A program made the translations under genes and the position numbers. DNA of 64,000 nt from Pedobacter cryoconitis (GTDB lineage: Bacteria; Bacteroidota; Bacteroidia; Sphingobacteriales; Sphingobacteriaceae). Location: NCBI RefSeq assembly GCF_003259615.1, contig NZ_QLLR01000001.1, positions 598,491-662,490 on the forward strand, written 5' to 3'. Below are positions 7,468-16,783 of the stretch, one piece after another. The notes below the pieces were generated by a model, which saw only the letters and a program-made list of their open reading frames with translations, was not told where the DNA came from and ran no database searches. The stretch's first letter is position 1. Each line of letters begins with the position of its first letter.

Positions 7468-10278
7468 ATGCACTATAAAATAAAGAATAACAAACTTCTA
7501 ATCACCGCCTTAATACTCATAATTTCATTTTCTGTCACAGATAAAGCGACTGCCCAGATTTTTGGAGGAGAACAGAACCCGTTTAGTGTAAACTGGAGAC
7601 AAATTAACACCTCAGGCTTCCAGATCATTTATCCTGTAGAAATGGAAACCGAAGCACAGCGGATGGCCAATAATATCCGTTACATCTTTCCTAAAGTAGG
7701 CCGGAGTCTGAATGTCAGAAAAACTACGATTCCGATTGTATTTCAAAATCAGGGAGTAATTGCGAATGGCTTCGTTCAGCTTGGCCCTAAAAAATCGGAA
7801 TTCAACACCACACCACCTCAACAATTTGATAGTCAGGACTGGCTGAATAACCTCGCCGTCCACGAATTACGCCACGCAGCCCAGTTTGATAAACTGACCA
7901 GTGGCAGGCCTTATCCATTCCCCGAAGAAGTATACTTTGCATGGATGGGTGTAAGTATCCCCCTGTGGTTCTTTGAAGGGGATGCAGTATCCAATGAAAC
8001 TTCCCTCACAAATGTAGGCCGCGGCAGACAGCCCAACTGGATTATGCCTTACCGGACTTCGTTATTGCAAGGAAAAGATCTTTCTTACAGCAAGGCAAAT
8101 TTCGGCTCTCAAAAAGATGTAACCCCGGGTTATTATCAGCTCGGTTACCTGATGGCTTCCGAAATCAGGCAAGCTGCCGGAAAATTTGTATTCGACAGTG
8201 TATTAACTGATATTAAAGATCGCCCGGTACGTATATACCCATTTGCCAAAAGTCTTAAAAAATACAGTGGTAAAAATGGGAAGCAATGGTACGAATATAC
8301 TTCAGCAAAAGTCAAAGCAGACTGGGAAAAACAAGCGCAGCTTAGCCCCGCTAAAGATTACCCGGTATTGAATCAGGAGGCGAAATATGCGACAGACTAT
8401 TCTCTTCCTGTAAGAATGCCTGACGGAAAAATCCTGGCATTGAAGCAAAGTAAAGCCATGGCAGCAGCTTTAGTACTGATAGATCAAGATAAAAAAGAGC
8501 ACAGGGTACAAGGAATAGGCCAGCAAGAACAGCCCTGGTTCAGTTATGCGAATGATTTGATCATTTGGGATGAAGTCAGACTCGACCCGAGATTTCAACA
8601 AAGGAGTTACAGCGTAATCTGTACTTATAACCTGAACACAAAAAAACTAAATAAGTTAAGTTCTAAATCAAGGATCTTCTCCCCTGCACTTTCTGCCGAT
8701 GGTTCCAGGATTGCAGCCGTACAAATTGACCTGAGCAATAAGGTTCAGTTAATCATTATGGATGCTGCAAACGGCAAAATTATCCGGACATTTCCAAATC
8801 CTGAAAACCTGTTAATACAAACCCCCGCTTTCAATAACGACGGCTCTGTAATTACTTATATCAGCGTAAAAGAGGCCGGTAAAGCACTGTGGACAGTAGA
8901 CAGCAATGGTAAAACTACTAAACTGATCAGTGAAACCCCGCAGCAATTAAGCAGGCCGGTATTCATAGGATCAGACATTGCATTTAATGCGCATTATAAC
9001 GGAATCAACAATATTTACAGCATCAATGTCCGTACTAAAAATATAAGTGCACTAAGCGCTTCTAAATATGGTGCTTTCAATCCTTCGGTCATTAAAGGAA
9101 CAGACAGCATCTTATTTAATAACTATAACCTGTTTGGCTATGAAATTGCGCAAACAAAAATCGAGAAGCAAAAACCGGGTAAAGACAATTTTGTTTTCTT
9201 TGGCGCGGCTGCCGAAAAACAAGAAAATACAGGTAATGTGTTTGATAACATTCCTGATAGCAGCTTTACCTCTGCACCTTATCATAAACTCGGTCACCTG
9301 ATCAATGTGCACAGCTTAATTCCGGTGGTCGAAGATGAATACAAAGGAGGCTTGCAGTTCAGGTCAAATAATCTGCTGAATACTTTTGATGCTTATGCCG
9401 GCGTAAATTACCAGCGTGATCTTGGCCGTTTTGAATACAATGCGGGTGCAAGTTTCAAAAGTTTATACCCTATTTTCAACCTGACTTACAGCAACCGTCC
9501 GCGCAGAACTTTTTATGGCTCAGCTACAGGTACCAGGCAGGGAGACTGGAGAGAGAATTATGTCCGGCTTCAAGCAGTTGTTCCCATCAACCTGAGCGCA
9601 CAAAATCACAATTATAATTTTTCAGTGAATGCCGGGACCAGTTATACCCAAAGGTATGATACACAAAACCTACCTTCCAATTTTGTAACCGCAATCCGCT
9701 TTCCCTTAGAAACGGGTTTCACATTTACCCATACCACCAGAACTGCTGAAAGAGATATTGCACCAAAATGGGCACAAATTGTAAGGTTTTCTTATTATAG
9801 CCAGCCTTTCGATAAACAGTTAAGCGGAGACTTATTTGCAGTAGCAGGTTTTCTTTATTTCCCCGGACTGGCTAAAAACCATTCCTTCCTGGCTAACTTC
9901 AATTACCAGGAAGCTACCGGAATCCGGACTTATAACAACGACATCAATACCGTTTACGGTTACAACAATATCATGGCGAAAAGCAGGCTTAAAAACACTT
10001 TGCTTTTCAATTACCGCTTCCCCCTTTTCTATCCTGACGCAGAAATCGGGCCGCTGGCTTATATCAGAAATGTAAGAGGCGGGGTATTTTGCCATTATGA
10101 GAACCTGGGTACAGACAGCAATATGTCCCAGCCTAAAACTTATGGATTTGAACTACATGGCAATATGAATTTGCTGCGTTATCAGCCAAATGTTGATTTA
10201 GGTACAAGATTTGTGTTTGTAAATAAGGAATATCATCATAATCCTATCTTTGAATTAATTGTTAACTATACCTTCTAA
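7468..10278 (+). CDS. Secreted gluzincin-like / beta-propeller / outer-membrane barrel protein
   Basis: A 936-residue exported protein. After a signal peptide (residues 1-29, ending ATAQ) comes a peptidase MA-like region with a zinc motif H132-E-L-R-H136 and a downstream glutamate in WFFEG at E170, the spacing expected of gluzincin metallopeptidases. Residues about 290-550 look like TolB/WD40-like propeller repeats (SKSRIFSPALSADGSRIAAV, TPAFNNDGSVITYIS). From about residue 610 on the sequence is rich in alternating aromatic/polar strands and ends in a beta-strand with terminal Phe (NPIFELIVNYTF), as in outer-membrane barrels. Annotators usually call such proteins hypothetical or TolB-like; a membrane-anchored protease is my inference. 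Confidence 0.75.
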   Translation: MHYKIKNNKLLITALILIISFSVTDKATAQIFGGEQNPFSVNWRQINTSGFQIIYPVEMETEAQRMANNIRYIFPKVGRSLNVRKTTIPIVFQNQGVIANGFVQLGPKKSEFNTTPPQQFDSQDWLNNLAVHELRHAAQFDKLTSGRPYPFPEEVYFAWMGVSIPLWFFEGDAVSNETSLTNVGRGRQPNWIMPYRTSLLQGKDLSYSKANFGSQKDVTPGYYQLGYLMASEIRQAAGKFVFDSVLTDIKDRPVRIYPFAKSLKKYSGKNGKQWYEYTSAKVKADWEKQAQLSPAKDYPVLNQEAKYATDYSLPVRMPDGKILALKQSKAMAAALVLIDQDKKEHRVQGIGQQEQPWFSYANDLIIWDEVRLDPRFQQRSYSVICTYNLNTKKLNKLSSKSRIFSPALSADGSRIAAVQIDLSNKVQLIIMDAANGKIIRTFPNPENLLIQTPAFNNDGSVITYISVKEAGKALWTVDSNGKTTKLISETPQQLSRPVFIGSDIAFNAHYNGINNIYSINVRTKNISALSASKYGAFNPSVIKGTDSILFNNYNLFGYEIAQTKIEKQKPGKDNFVFFGAAAEKQENTGNVFDNIPDSSFTSAPYHKLGHLINVHSLIPVVEDEYKGGLQFRSNNLLNTFDAYAGVNYQRDLGRFEYNAGASFKSLYPIFNLTYSNRPRRTFYGSATGTRQGDWRENYVRLQAVVPINLSAQNHNYNFSVNAGTSYTQRYDTQNLPSNFVTAIRFPLETGFTFTHTTRTAERDIAPKWAQIVRFSYYSQPFDKQLSGDLFAVAGFLYFPGLAKNHSFLANFNYQEATGIRTYNNDINTVYGYNNIMAKSRLKNTLLFNYRFPLFYPDAEIGPLAYIRNVRGGVFCHYENLGTDSNMSQPKTYGFELHGNMNLLRYQPNVDLGTRFVFVNKEYHHNPIFELIVNYTF

Positions 10279-10284
10279 AAGCTC

Positions 10285-10572
10285 ATGCGTACTAAAACCA
10301 TCCTTATCATCATTATAACCGTATTAATCACCATTTTTCTGATGATGAATACAGACGCAGTACAATTCGACTTTATATTCGTTAAAAAGGACATTTCTAA
10401 ATTACTGGTGGTAGGGATATGCACTTTTGCAGGCTTTCTGCTGGGATATTGGGCAGGTCGTCCGAGAACTGTGATCAGTACTTATGATAGAAATGAAGAT
10501 GAAATCCTTCCCGTTAATTCACCTCCTGTAAAAGGTACATTGAGCGATGAAGACAGAGATTATATCAGTTAA
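10285..10572 (+). CDS. LapA-like (DUF1049) small membrane protein
   Basis: A 95-residue inner-membrane protein of the lipopolysaccharide assembly protein A domain family. It has two membrane helices (residues about 4-22 and 40-60) joined by a short loop with NTDAVQFDFIF, the usual family signature, then a soluble acidic tail. In enterobacteria LapA/LapB adjust LPS synthesis; the Bacteroidota role is not established. It begins 6 bases after the large exported protein, so they are probably co-transcribed, and it converges on the MBL gene 6 bases away. Confidence 0.8.
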   Translation: MRTKTILIIIITVLITIFLMMNTDAVQFDFIFVKKDISKLLVVGICTFAGFLLGYWAGRPRTVISTYDRNEDEILPVNSPPVKGTLSDEDRDYIS

Positions 10573-10578
10573 TACTTT

Positions 10579-11538
10579 TTAAAGCTCAAATACGTCGTCA
10601 TACCGCGCAATATGAAATCCCTTTTTAAGAACAGTTTTGGTTTGTCCGCTTTCCGGATTTAATAAAGGATTGGTATGGTTCAAATGAATAAAATAGATCT
10701 TATCTTTTTCCTTTAAAGGCAGGTTTTTGAAGAGTTCCATACTTTCCACTACCAAAGGATGCGGGATTTCAGTAATTGGCCTGTTGTTCATTTCAGTGGC
10801 ATCGTAAAATGTAGCGTCAATAAACGCGTAATCTACTTTTCTGATTTCATCCACAATATTTTTATCCCATTTTGACCATTTGTCAATATCCGGAATAAAT
10901 AATGCTTTTTTATCCGGCCCTTCAATCTGATAACCTACCGTTTCAGAAAATTCATCCCGGTGAGGAACCTTAAAAGCTGTTACTTTAATATTGGACGACA
11001 AGGTAATTGTCTGCGCGTTCTGAATAGGCATGATACTGATGTTATTCAAAGTAACCAGCTGACTCCATGGCCCGTTATGTTCTAAAAACGACTTCATTTT
11101 TGGCATCGCATAAACAGGTACTTGTTTGGAATTCAAAGCTTCTTTGCCCAGGTACATTAAACCTGTATAATGACCAATGTGGGCATGTGTGAGAAAAATG
11201 CCGTCAGGAACTTCTTTCGTACTAAATTCAGAAGCTTTTTTTAATGCTTTCAGCTGAAAGGTAAAATCCGGTGTAGCGTCAAATAACCAATTTAATTTAT
11301 TCTCCGGATCAATAACCCCTAAAGAAGAAACCATACGGGTTGGGTCTGGATTTATAAATAGCTCTTTACAACACGCCTTCGTACAGCCAATATGTGGTGA
11401 TCCTCCATCCTGCACATTGCCCAATACAATAATAGATGGGGTAACAACTTTTAATTTAGCCTGCGGATGGATGATAGACTGTCCTTTGGCCTGAATAAAA
11501 ATCAATGAAAGTAGTACTATAGCAGATGATATTTTCAT
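10579..11538 (-). CDS. Exported PqqB-like MBL-fold metallo-hydrolase
   Basis: A metallo-beta-lactamase-fold protein of 319 residues with a signal peptide (residues 1-19). It carries the metal motif HAHIGH and a Cys-rich segment near the start of the fold (VQDGGSPHIGCTKACC), as in PqqB-like proteins. No other PQQ genes are nearby, so PQQ synthesis is not implied; the substrate is unknown. IHLNHTNPLL near the end supplies a late metal-ligand-like His. It is divergent from the WG-repeat gene with 37 bases between, leaving little room for two promoters. Confidence 0.85.
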   Translation of the reverse strand: MKISSAIVLLSLIFIQAKGQSIIHPQAKLKVVTPSIIVLGNVQDGGSPHIGCTKACCKELFINPDPTRMVSSLGVIDPENKLNWLFDATPDFTFQLKALKKASEFSTKEVPDGIFLTHAHIGHYTGLMYLGKEALNSKQVPVYAMPKMKSFLEHNGPWSQLVTLNNISIMPIQNAQTITLSSNIKVTAFKVPHRDEFSETVGYQIEGPDKKALFIPDIDKWSKWDKNIVDEIRKVDYAFIDATFYDATEMNNRPITEIPHPLVVESMELFKNLPLKEKDKIYFIHLNHTNPLLNPESGQTKTVLKKGFHIARYDDVFEL

Positions 11539-11575
11539 AGTTTCGCCAAAGTAGATAAAAATAATTATTTAACCT

Positions 11576-14209
11576 ATGTCCCACAGAGTATACTTGTATA
11601 ACACCAGTGAACCGGATGCTTATAATGACCAAAGCATAGAAATGATGGAATGGGGATATGAACTTTCTATTCTGCTTCACCCATTATTAGTCAGTGACGG
11701 TCGTATCATTGCGGACGGTAGTTTTGATGTCCATCTTAGTTTTAATCCAGAGGAACCAGAAGATAGTCCCGTTCTTTTTTACCACGCTGCAACAGGTATA
11801 GAAAATTTCAAAAGGTTCTACAATTTCATCGAAAAATATCAGGATGAATTAATTGACAATACCGAAGCTTTTCAACTCGCTAAAGAAAATATTTTTAAAT
11901 ACCTGGATGGCTTGGACCAGCCTTACTTCTTACTCAATGCCTCTGATGTATTTAACATGAGTGAGGAAACACATGGCGATCAGGCACAGGAATGGCTGGA
12001 AAATATCAGGTACAACAATGCAATTCTCACCAATGCGATGGATACTGATGATGTCTCGCAGTTAAAACTTTCTTTGTTCTCCAAGTTCACGGGTCAGGGT
12101 TTCACAGATTTCAAAGCATTGTTGAATTACGAAGGATTTGATTATGGATGGGCAATGATTGACCATCCAGAACCCGAAGATGCTGAGATTTTCGAAGAAA
12201 ATGGGCTGAAAGGTCTAAAGGATGCAGCAGGAAAAATCTTAATTGCTCCGGTTTATGAGCAAATTTATGATTTTAGCTATGATGCTATTGCTGTAGTCTC
12301 CACAGGCGGTCAGTTTGGCTATGTGAATAAAAGTGGTCAGGAATTTATAAAGCCTCAGTTTGACGATGCCTTTGATTTTGAAGGCGAATATGCAACTGTA
12401 GTCAAAGCAAAGCAGTATGGCTTAATTGATAAAAAAGGAGCAGTGGTTCTTGATTTCCAATATCAGGATCTCACAGATATTCTTTCAGACGGCAGTTATT
12501 TCACGGCCAGGTTAAATGATAAATGGGGAGTGATTGATATAAAAAATACAATTCTCATTCCTTTTGAACATGAAGAGTCTATAACCTCGGATGATTACGG
12601 GTCAACTTTTATTGTTCCTGTTCCAGGTAAAGAGACTAAATTAATCTATACCAACCGTTTTTCCCGGCTAACTGAGGGTGACCCGCATTTTGTAAACAGC
12701 TTTAATATCCCTGAGGAATCTTATCTCTATGAACTCATCAAAAGCGAAAACACAACAGAGAATTTATTATACAATGATCAGGCACAACTGCTGATCAGCG
12801 GTTATGAAAAGATAAAAGAGAACCTGTATACCATTTTCATCCTTAAAAAGCAGAAAAAACAAGGTTTAATCAATTATAAAGGCGAGCTGCTTCTTGATTT
12901 CGTATATGATAAAATTGAAAAACTTGACCTGGTTTTAAACGAACCAATTCAGCTTTTATATCCTGCAATACCTGATGAAGTCAAAGATGAATATTGCACA
13001 TTTCTCAAAATCAAGAAAGGTAAGAAATATGGAATTTATCTTTCAGTGGGTAACTTTAATCAGCAAATCACTGAAATGTGTTATGATAAAATCACTCCAC
13101 TGAATCAGACTACCCTTGCTATTCAGCAAAATGGTTTATGGGGTGTAATTAATCCATTCGGGAAACCTCAATCACCTGTTATTTATGATTTTATCATCAG
13201 CAGCAATGATCACGAAGACTCTTGTTATGCTTATAAAGACAATAAAGTATATTTGATTCATCAAGATATGATCACTGATGCCGACCCGCAAATATTGCAG
13301 GATTATATTGATTCGAACAGCGCCTATGAGTATTACTATTTCAATGAAGATCAGGCTACTCAGCTTCAAGCCTTCATCAATAAAGATCTTCCGCCGGGAG
13401 ATTCGCTTTATAACCAGGCAAAAGCATTGCTTGCAACAACAAAAAAAGCGGATATAGCAAAAGCTGTCAGACTTTTCCAGGAGGCCGTAACACTGAATCA
13501 CGCGTATTCGATGAATGATCTGGCTCTTATTTATGAAGATGCAGATGACCTTTACCCGGAATATAAAAACGAAGAAGCATCCTTTCAATTATTTCTGAGC
13601 TCAGCAAAAGCAGGTTCTGTTGTTGGAATGTACAACACAGGTCTTTGTTATTCGGCTGGTATGGGAATTCCGCCGGATGAGCTGCAAATGTGCTATTGGT
13701 ATACAAAGGCCTTTGAAGCAGGTTATCAGCCAGCAGCTTTTAAGCTCGGGACCTATTACTATGACGTGATGCCAAGAACCCATGAAAATTACGAATTGGC
13801 TTTAAAGTATTATTTAATAGCAGAAAGAGAAGGCGAAACCGTAAATGTTGAATTAGGATGGTTATATAACCATTTGAATGATACAACCAAAGCACTGTCT
13901 TATTTAGTAAAGGCAGCTGCCGATAATGAAAGTTATGCCCATTGGCAACTCGGTACTTATGCCCAAGATGGAATAGAAATGAAAGTTAACATTCCACTGG
14001 CCATTGACCGTTATAAAAAAGCAGCAGAATTAGGTTACGCAGAGGCTAACCTGAATTTATATGAAGTTTACACTTATGTACCTGGTTTTGAAAACAAGAT
14101 TTTAGCAGAAGAATATAGCAGAAAATTAAAAGCTTCCGGATTTGAGATCCCGGTATCGAAACAAACCCTTCTGGATAAGTTCATCAATATATTCAAAGGT
14201 AAGAAGTAA
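11576..14209 (+). CDS. WG-repeat and Sel1-repeat protein
   Basis: An 877-residue protein without signal peptide. Residues 1-200 form a domain I do not recognise (YELSILLHPLLVSDG, GIENFKRFYNFIE). Residues about 205-580 hold WG beta-hairpin repeats such as GLKDAAGKILIAPVYEQIYDF, QFGYVNKSGQEFIKPQFDDA and LWGVINPFGKP. Residues about 610-850 hold Sel1/TPR-like helical repeats (AGSVVGMYNTGLCYSAGMGI, ESYAHWQLGTYAQDG). Both repeat types are protein-interaction scaffolds; the role is unknown. It stands alone between a divergent MBL gene and a strong terminator hairpin shared with metZ. Confidence 0.85.
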   Translation: MSHRVYLYNTSEPDAYNDQSIEMMEWGYELSILLHPLLVSDGRIIADGSFDVHLSFNPEEPEDSPVLFYHAATGIENFKRFYNFIEKYQDELIDNTEAFQLAKENIFKYLDGLDQPYFLLNASDVFNMSEETHGDQAQEWLENIRYNNAILTNAMDTDDVSQLKLSLFSKFTGQGFTDFKALLNYEGFDYGWAMIDHPEPEDAEIFEENGLKGLKDAAGKILIAPVYEQIYDFSYDAIAVVSTGGQFGYVNKSGQEFIKPQFDDAFDFEGEYATVVKAKQYGLIDKKGAVVLDFQYQDLTDILSDGSYFTARLNDKWGVIDIKNTILIPFEHEESITSDDYGSTFIVPVPGKETKLIYTNRFSRLTEGDPHFVNSFNIPEESYLYELIKSENTTENLLYNDQAQLLISGYEKIKENLYTIFILKKQKKQGLINYKGELLLDFVYDKIEKLDLVLNEPIQLLYPAIPDEVKDEYCTFLKIKKGKKYGIYLSVGNFNQQITEMCYDKITPLNQTTLAIQQNGLWGVINPFGKPQSPVIYDFIISSNDHEDSCYAYKDNKVYLIHQDMITDADPQILQDYIDSNSAYEYYYFNEDQATQLQAFINKDLPPGDSLYNQAKALLATTKKADIAKAVRLFQEAVTLNHAYSMNDLALIYEDADDLYPEYKNEEASFQLFLSSAKAGSVVGMYNTGLCYSAGMGIPPDELQMCYWYTKAFEAGYQPAAFKLGTYYYDVMPRTHENYELALKYYLIAEREGETVNVELGWLYNHLNDTTKALSYLVKAAADNESYAHWQLGTYAQDGIEMKVNIPLAIDRYKKAAELGYAEANLNLYEVYTYVPGFENKILAEEYSRKLKASGFEIPVSKQTLLDKFINIFKGKK

Positions 14210-14220
14210 CAGATTAAAAG

Positions 14221-14247
14221 TGGTTATCCTCAAAACGAGGATAACCA
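14221..14247. terminator. Bidirectional terminator hairpin
   Basis: An 11-base perfect stem (TGGTTATCCTC / GAGGATAACCA) with a 5-base loop lies between the convergent WG-repeat gene and metZ. A T-rich stretch follows it on the plus strand. Confidence 0.75.
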
Positions 14248-14260
14248 TTTCCATATTATT

Positions 14261-15427
14261 TTAGCTCAATGCCTGCTCAATATCAGCAATAATATCATTG
14301 ATATGTTCCAGTCCGATCGAAAGGCGCACAGTTCCCTGCTCAATACCCACCTGCAATCTTTCCTCCTCAGTCAGTTTCGCATGCGTACTTGTTGCCGGAT
14401 GTGTAGCAATAGAACGGGTATCACCAAGGTTTGCTGAAATAGAAAACATCTTCAGTTTATCCATAAAGCTGCCTGCCGCTGTTACACCACCATTGATAGT
14501 TAACGTTACAATACCGCCACCCAATTTCATTTGCTTTTTAGCAATCTCATATTGCGGGTGTGAAGGTAAAAACGGGTATCTAACCTGTTTAACTTTAGCA
14601 TGTGCTTCTAAAAATTCAGCTACTTTTAAAGCGCTTTCACAATGTCTGTCCATACGAACAGCCAGTGTTTCTAAACTTTTAGAAAGTATCCATGCGTTAA
14701 ATGGTGACATTGCCGGCCCGCTGTGTCTCGCGAAACCTTCAATTTGTCTGATTAATTTATCAGAACCCAAAATCACGCCACCTAAAGTACGTCCCTGACC
14801 ATCGATAAATTTCGTAGCAGAGTGTATAGAAATATCAGCACCATATTTTAGTGGCTGCTGTAAATAAGGAGTTGCAAAACAGTTATCAACGATCAGTAAG
14901 ATTCCATGTTTTTTAGCCAGCTGACCAATCCACTCTAAATCGATAATATCAATTCCAGGATTAGAAGGTGTTTCTACAAAGATTACTTTAGTATTTGGCT
15001 GTATCCCATTTTCCCATTGTTCTTTGTTATCCAGATCAGCATAAGTATAGGAAATATTCCATTTAGGAAAGATCCCGTTTAACAACTGGTGAGAAGAACC
15101 GAAAACAGAGCGGCTTGATAAAATATGATCTCCTGCACTCAGAAATGTCGCAAAGGTGGTAAAAATGGCGGCCATACCTGTAGCAGTTACCCAGCCTGTT
15201 TCTGCCCCTTCCAGCGCTGCCATCTTTTCAATCAGCTCTGAAGTATTCGGATTTGCATAACGGCTGTAAACATTCCCTTCTTTCTCATTTGCAAACAATG
15301 CCCGCATTTCTTCGGCATCATCAAACTTATAACTCGAAGTTAAGTAAAGGGGTACTGAATGTTCTTTATACTGACTGCGTTCAGTTTGCAAACGGATGGC
15401 CAGGGTTTCAAAATTATCTTCTTGCAT
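14261..15427 (-). CDS. metZ: O-succinylhomoserine sulfhydrylase-like PLP enzyme
   Basis: A Cys/Met-metabolism PLP enzyme (fold type I) of 388 residues, expected to make homocysteine from an acylated homoserine and sulfide. It shows the PLP-lysine motif SIHSATKFIDGQGRTLGG, VYSRYANPN, TGMAAIFTTF and ETPSNPGIDI. Similarity of motifs favours MetZ over cystathionine gamma-synthase or methionine gamma-lyase, but members are hard to tell apart. Last gene of the ispE-osmC-metZ minus-strand run; 4 bases separate it from the OsmC gene. With the cystathionine beta-synthase-like gene it points to transsulfuration capacity. Confidence 0.88.
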   Translation of the reverse strand: MQEDNFETLAIRLQTERSQYKEHSVPLYLTSSYKFDDAEEMRALFANEKEGNVYSRYANPNTSELIEKMAALEGAETGWVTATGMAAIFTTFATFLSAGDHILSSRSVFGSSHQLLNGIFPKWNISYTYADLDNKEQWENGIQPNTKVIFVETPSNPGIDIIDLEWIGQLAKKHGILLIVDNCFATPYLQQPLKYGADISIHSATKFIDGQGRTLGGVILGSDKLIRQIEGFARHSGPAMSPFNAWILSKSLETLAVRMDRHCESALKVAEFLEAHAKVKQVRYPFLPSHPQYEIAKKQMKLGGGIVTLTINGGVTAAGSFMDKLKMFSISANLGDTRSIATHPATSTHAKLTEEERLQVGIEQGTVRLSIGLEHINDIIADIEQALS

Positions 15428-15431
15428 GATA

Positions 15432-15848
15432 TTAGTTATGGATAGTGTACGAAAAGTTGATGGTCGCAGAACGGCCTAATATATTTGAAACTGAACAGTA
15501 TTTCTCAAAAGTAAGTGCTAAAGCCCTTTCTACCTTTTGTTCATTCAGATTTCCGTAAAGATTAAAATGAATATCAATGACATCAAAAATCGGGGGCATT
15601 TCCTCGTCTTTGCGGGTTGCATTGATCTTAATTTTAATATCATCCAGTGGTTCCTTCTGTTTGGTCAATACATTGACTACGTCAATCCCACTGCATCCGC
15701 CTAAGCCAACCAGCAACATTTCCATAGGTCTGAAACCTTTGCCTTCCCCGCCAATTTTCGGGTTTGCATCCAGTTCTACTGTTATTCCTCCCGAATTTTC
15801 GGCCTCAAAGTTGAATTTATCGTTCTTACGTATTAAGTTGATTTCCAT
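15432..15848 (-). CDS. OsmC-family protein
   Basis: A 138-residue OsmC/Ohr-type protein. The family uses two cysteines to reduce organic peroxides; here GLGGCSGIDVV provides the first and EKYCSVSNIL the second. The YhfA-like subgroup lacks a proven substrate. It sits between ispE and metZ, 6 and 4 bases away, so it is probably co-transcribed with them; a link to sulfur metabolism is only suggested by position. A second OsmC-type gene occurs at 52217-52627. Confidence 0.88.
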   Translation of the reverse strand: MEINLIRKNDKFNFEAENSGGITVELDANPKIGGEGKGFRPMEMLLVGLGGCSGIDVVNVLTKQKEPLDDIKIKINATRKDEEMPPIFDVIDIHFNLYGNLNEQKVERALALTFEKYCSVSNILGRSATINFSYTIHN

Positions 15849-15854
15849 TGTTAG

Positions 15855-16658
15855 CTAAATATTGTAAAACACTTTATTATCTTTTTCCAGTTGCGGTAAA
15901 GTTACTGCCTCCTCAAATATCGCAAATACACTTGAACCACTGCCACTCAGGAGTGCAAATGTAGCACCCGCATGATAAAGCTGCTCTTTTATTTGAGAAA
16001 TTTCAGGGTATTTGGAGAAAACAGGCTGTTCAAAATCATTTTTCAAGGATTTTTTCCATTCACTAACAGGAAGTTGAATCAATTCCTTCAAATCTGTTTC
16101 CGGAAAGGCAGGCTGCAGCGTACCAAATGCTGTGGCCGTAGAAACATGTACCGGAGGTTTGACTAAAACCATGAAATATCCCGATAAATCTATAGTTAAA
16201 GGAGAAAACTGATCCCCCTTTTCTGTTGCAAAAACAGGCTCATTCCTGATAAAGAAAGCACAATCCGCGCCCAGAATTCTCGCGTAATCTTCCATCGCCC
16301 CTACTGTTAAACCTAATTTAAATTTAGTATTCAACAATTTAATCAAGAATGCAGCATCAGCAGAACCTCCGCCCAAACCTGCACCAACAGGTATATTCTT
16401 TAATAAAGTAATCTGCTGTGCAGGTATATCGAAATCCTGCTGTATCAATTTGAAAGCTTTCAAGCAGATATTATCAGTCAGTTCTCCGGGAACATCAATT
16501 CCTCTGATCTGACAGGAAGTTTCCGCTGCATCAGTAATCTCTAATACATCATATAATCTGACCGGGTAAAAAACTGTTTCCAGGTTATGGTATCCGTCAG
16601 CTCTTTTCTCAATAACATTTAAGCCGAGATTTATTTTGGCATTGGCAAATGCGAGCAT
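15855..16658 (-). CDS. ispE: 4-diphosphocytidyl-2-C-methyl-D-erythritol kinase
   Basis: IspE phosphorylates CDP-methylerythritol in the MEP route to isoprenoids. The GHMP-kinase fold is shown by the N-terminal MLAFANAKINLGLNV, the ATP loop PVGAGLGGGSADAAF and the C-terminal LSGSGSSVFA. I start it at the ATG at 16658 (267 residues); the upstream GTG at 16685 overlaps a TAAGTTTG promoter element. First gene of the ispE-osmC-metZ run and divergent from thyA. Confidence 0.95.
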   Translation of the reverse strand: MLAFANAKINLGLNVIEKRADGYHNLETVFYPVRLYDVLEITDAAETSCQIRGIDVPGELTDNICLKAFKLIQQDFDIPAQQITLLKNIPVGAGLGGGSADAAFLIKLLNTKFKLGLTVGAMEDYARILGADCAFFIRNEPVFATEKGDQFSPLTIDLSGYFMVLVKPPVHVSTATAFGTLQPAFPETDLKELIQLPVSEWKKSLKNDFEQPVFSKYPEISQIKEQLYHAGATFALLSGSGSSVFAIFEEAVTLPQLEKDNKVFYNI

Positions 16659-16684
16659 TAGCGTGTTTTTAAAGGTATGGATCA

Positions 16685-16692
16685 CAAACTTA
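16685..16692 (-). promoter_or_regulatory. -7 promoter element for ispE (TAAGTTTG)
   Basis: TAAGTTTG on the minus strand matches TAnnTTTG and lies 26 bases before the chosen ispE ATG, giving a short leader and ruling against the upstream GTG start. Confidence 0.5.
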
Positions 16693-16749
16693 CAAAAGGA
16701 AGGAATATTCTGCCCTATTATATTCCCCTATTTTTTACATTATTTGTTT

Positions 16750-16757
16750 TAGTTTTG
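16750..16757 (+). promoter_or_regulatory. -7 promoter element for thyA-folA (TAGTTTTG)
   Basis: TAGTTTTG matches TAnnTTTG and lies 26 bases before the thyA ATG in the divergent region with ispE. No convincing -33 element at the usual distance was seen. Confidence 0.45.
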
Positions 16758-16783
16758 TATTTTAAGCGAAATTATCCTCCAAC

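Noticed and set aside
14298..14798. Long antisense ORF in metZ
   Set aside because: A shadow of the metZ reading frame; no start context or family resemblance.
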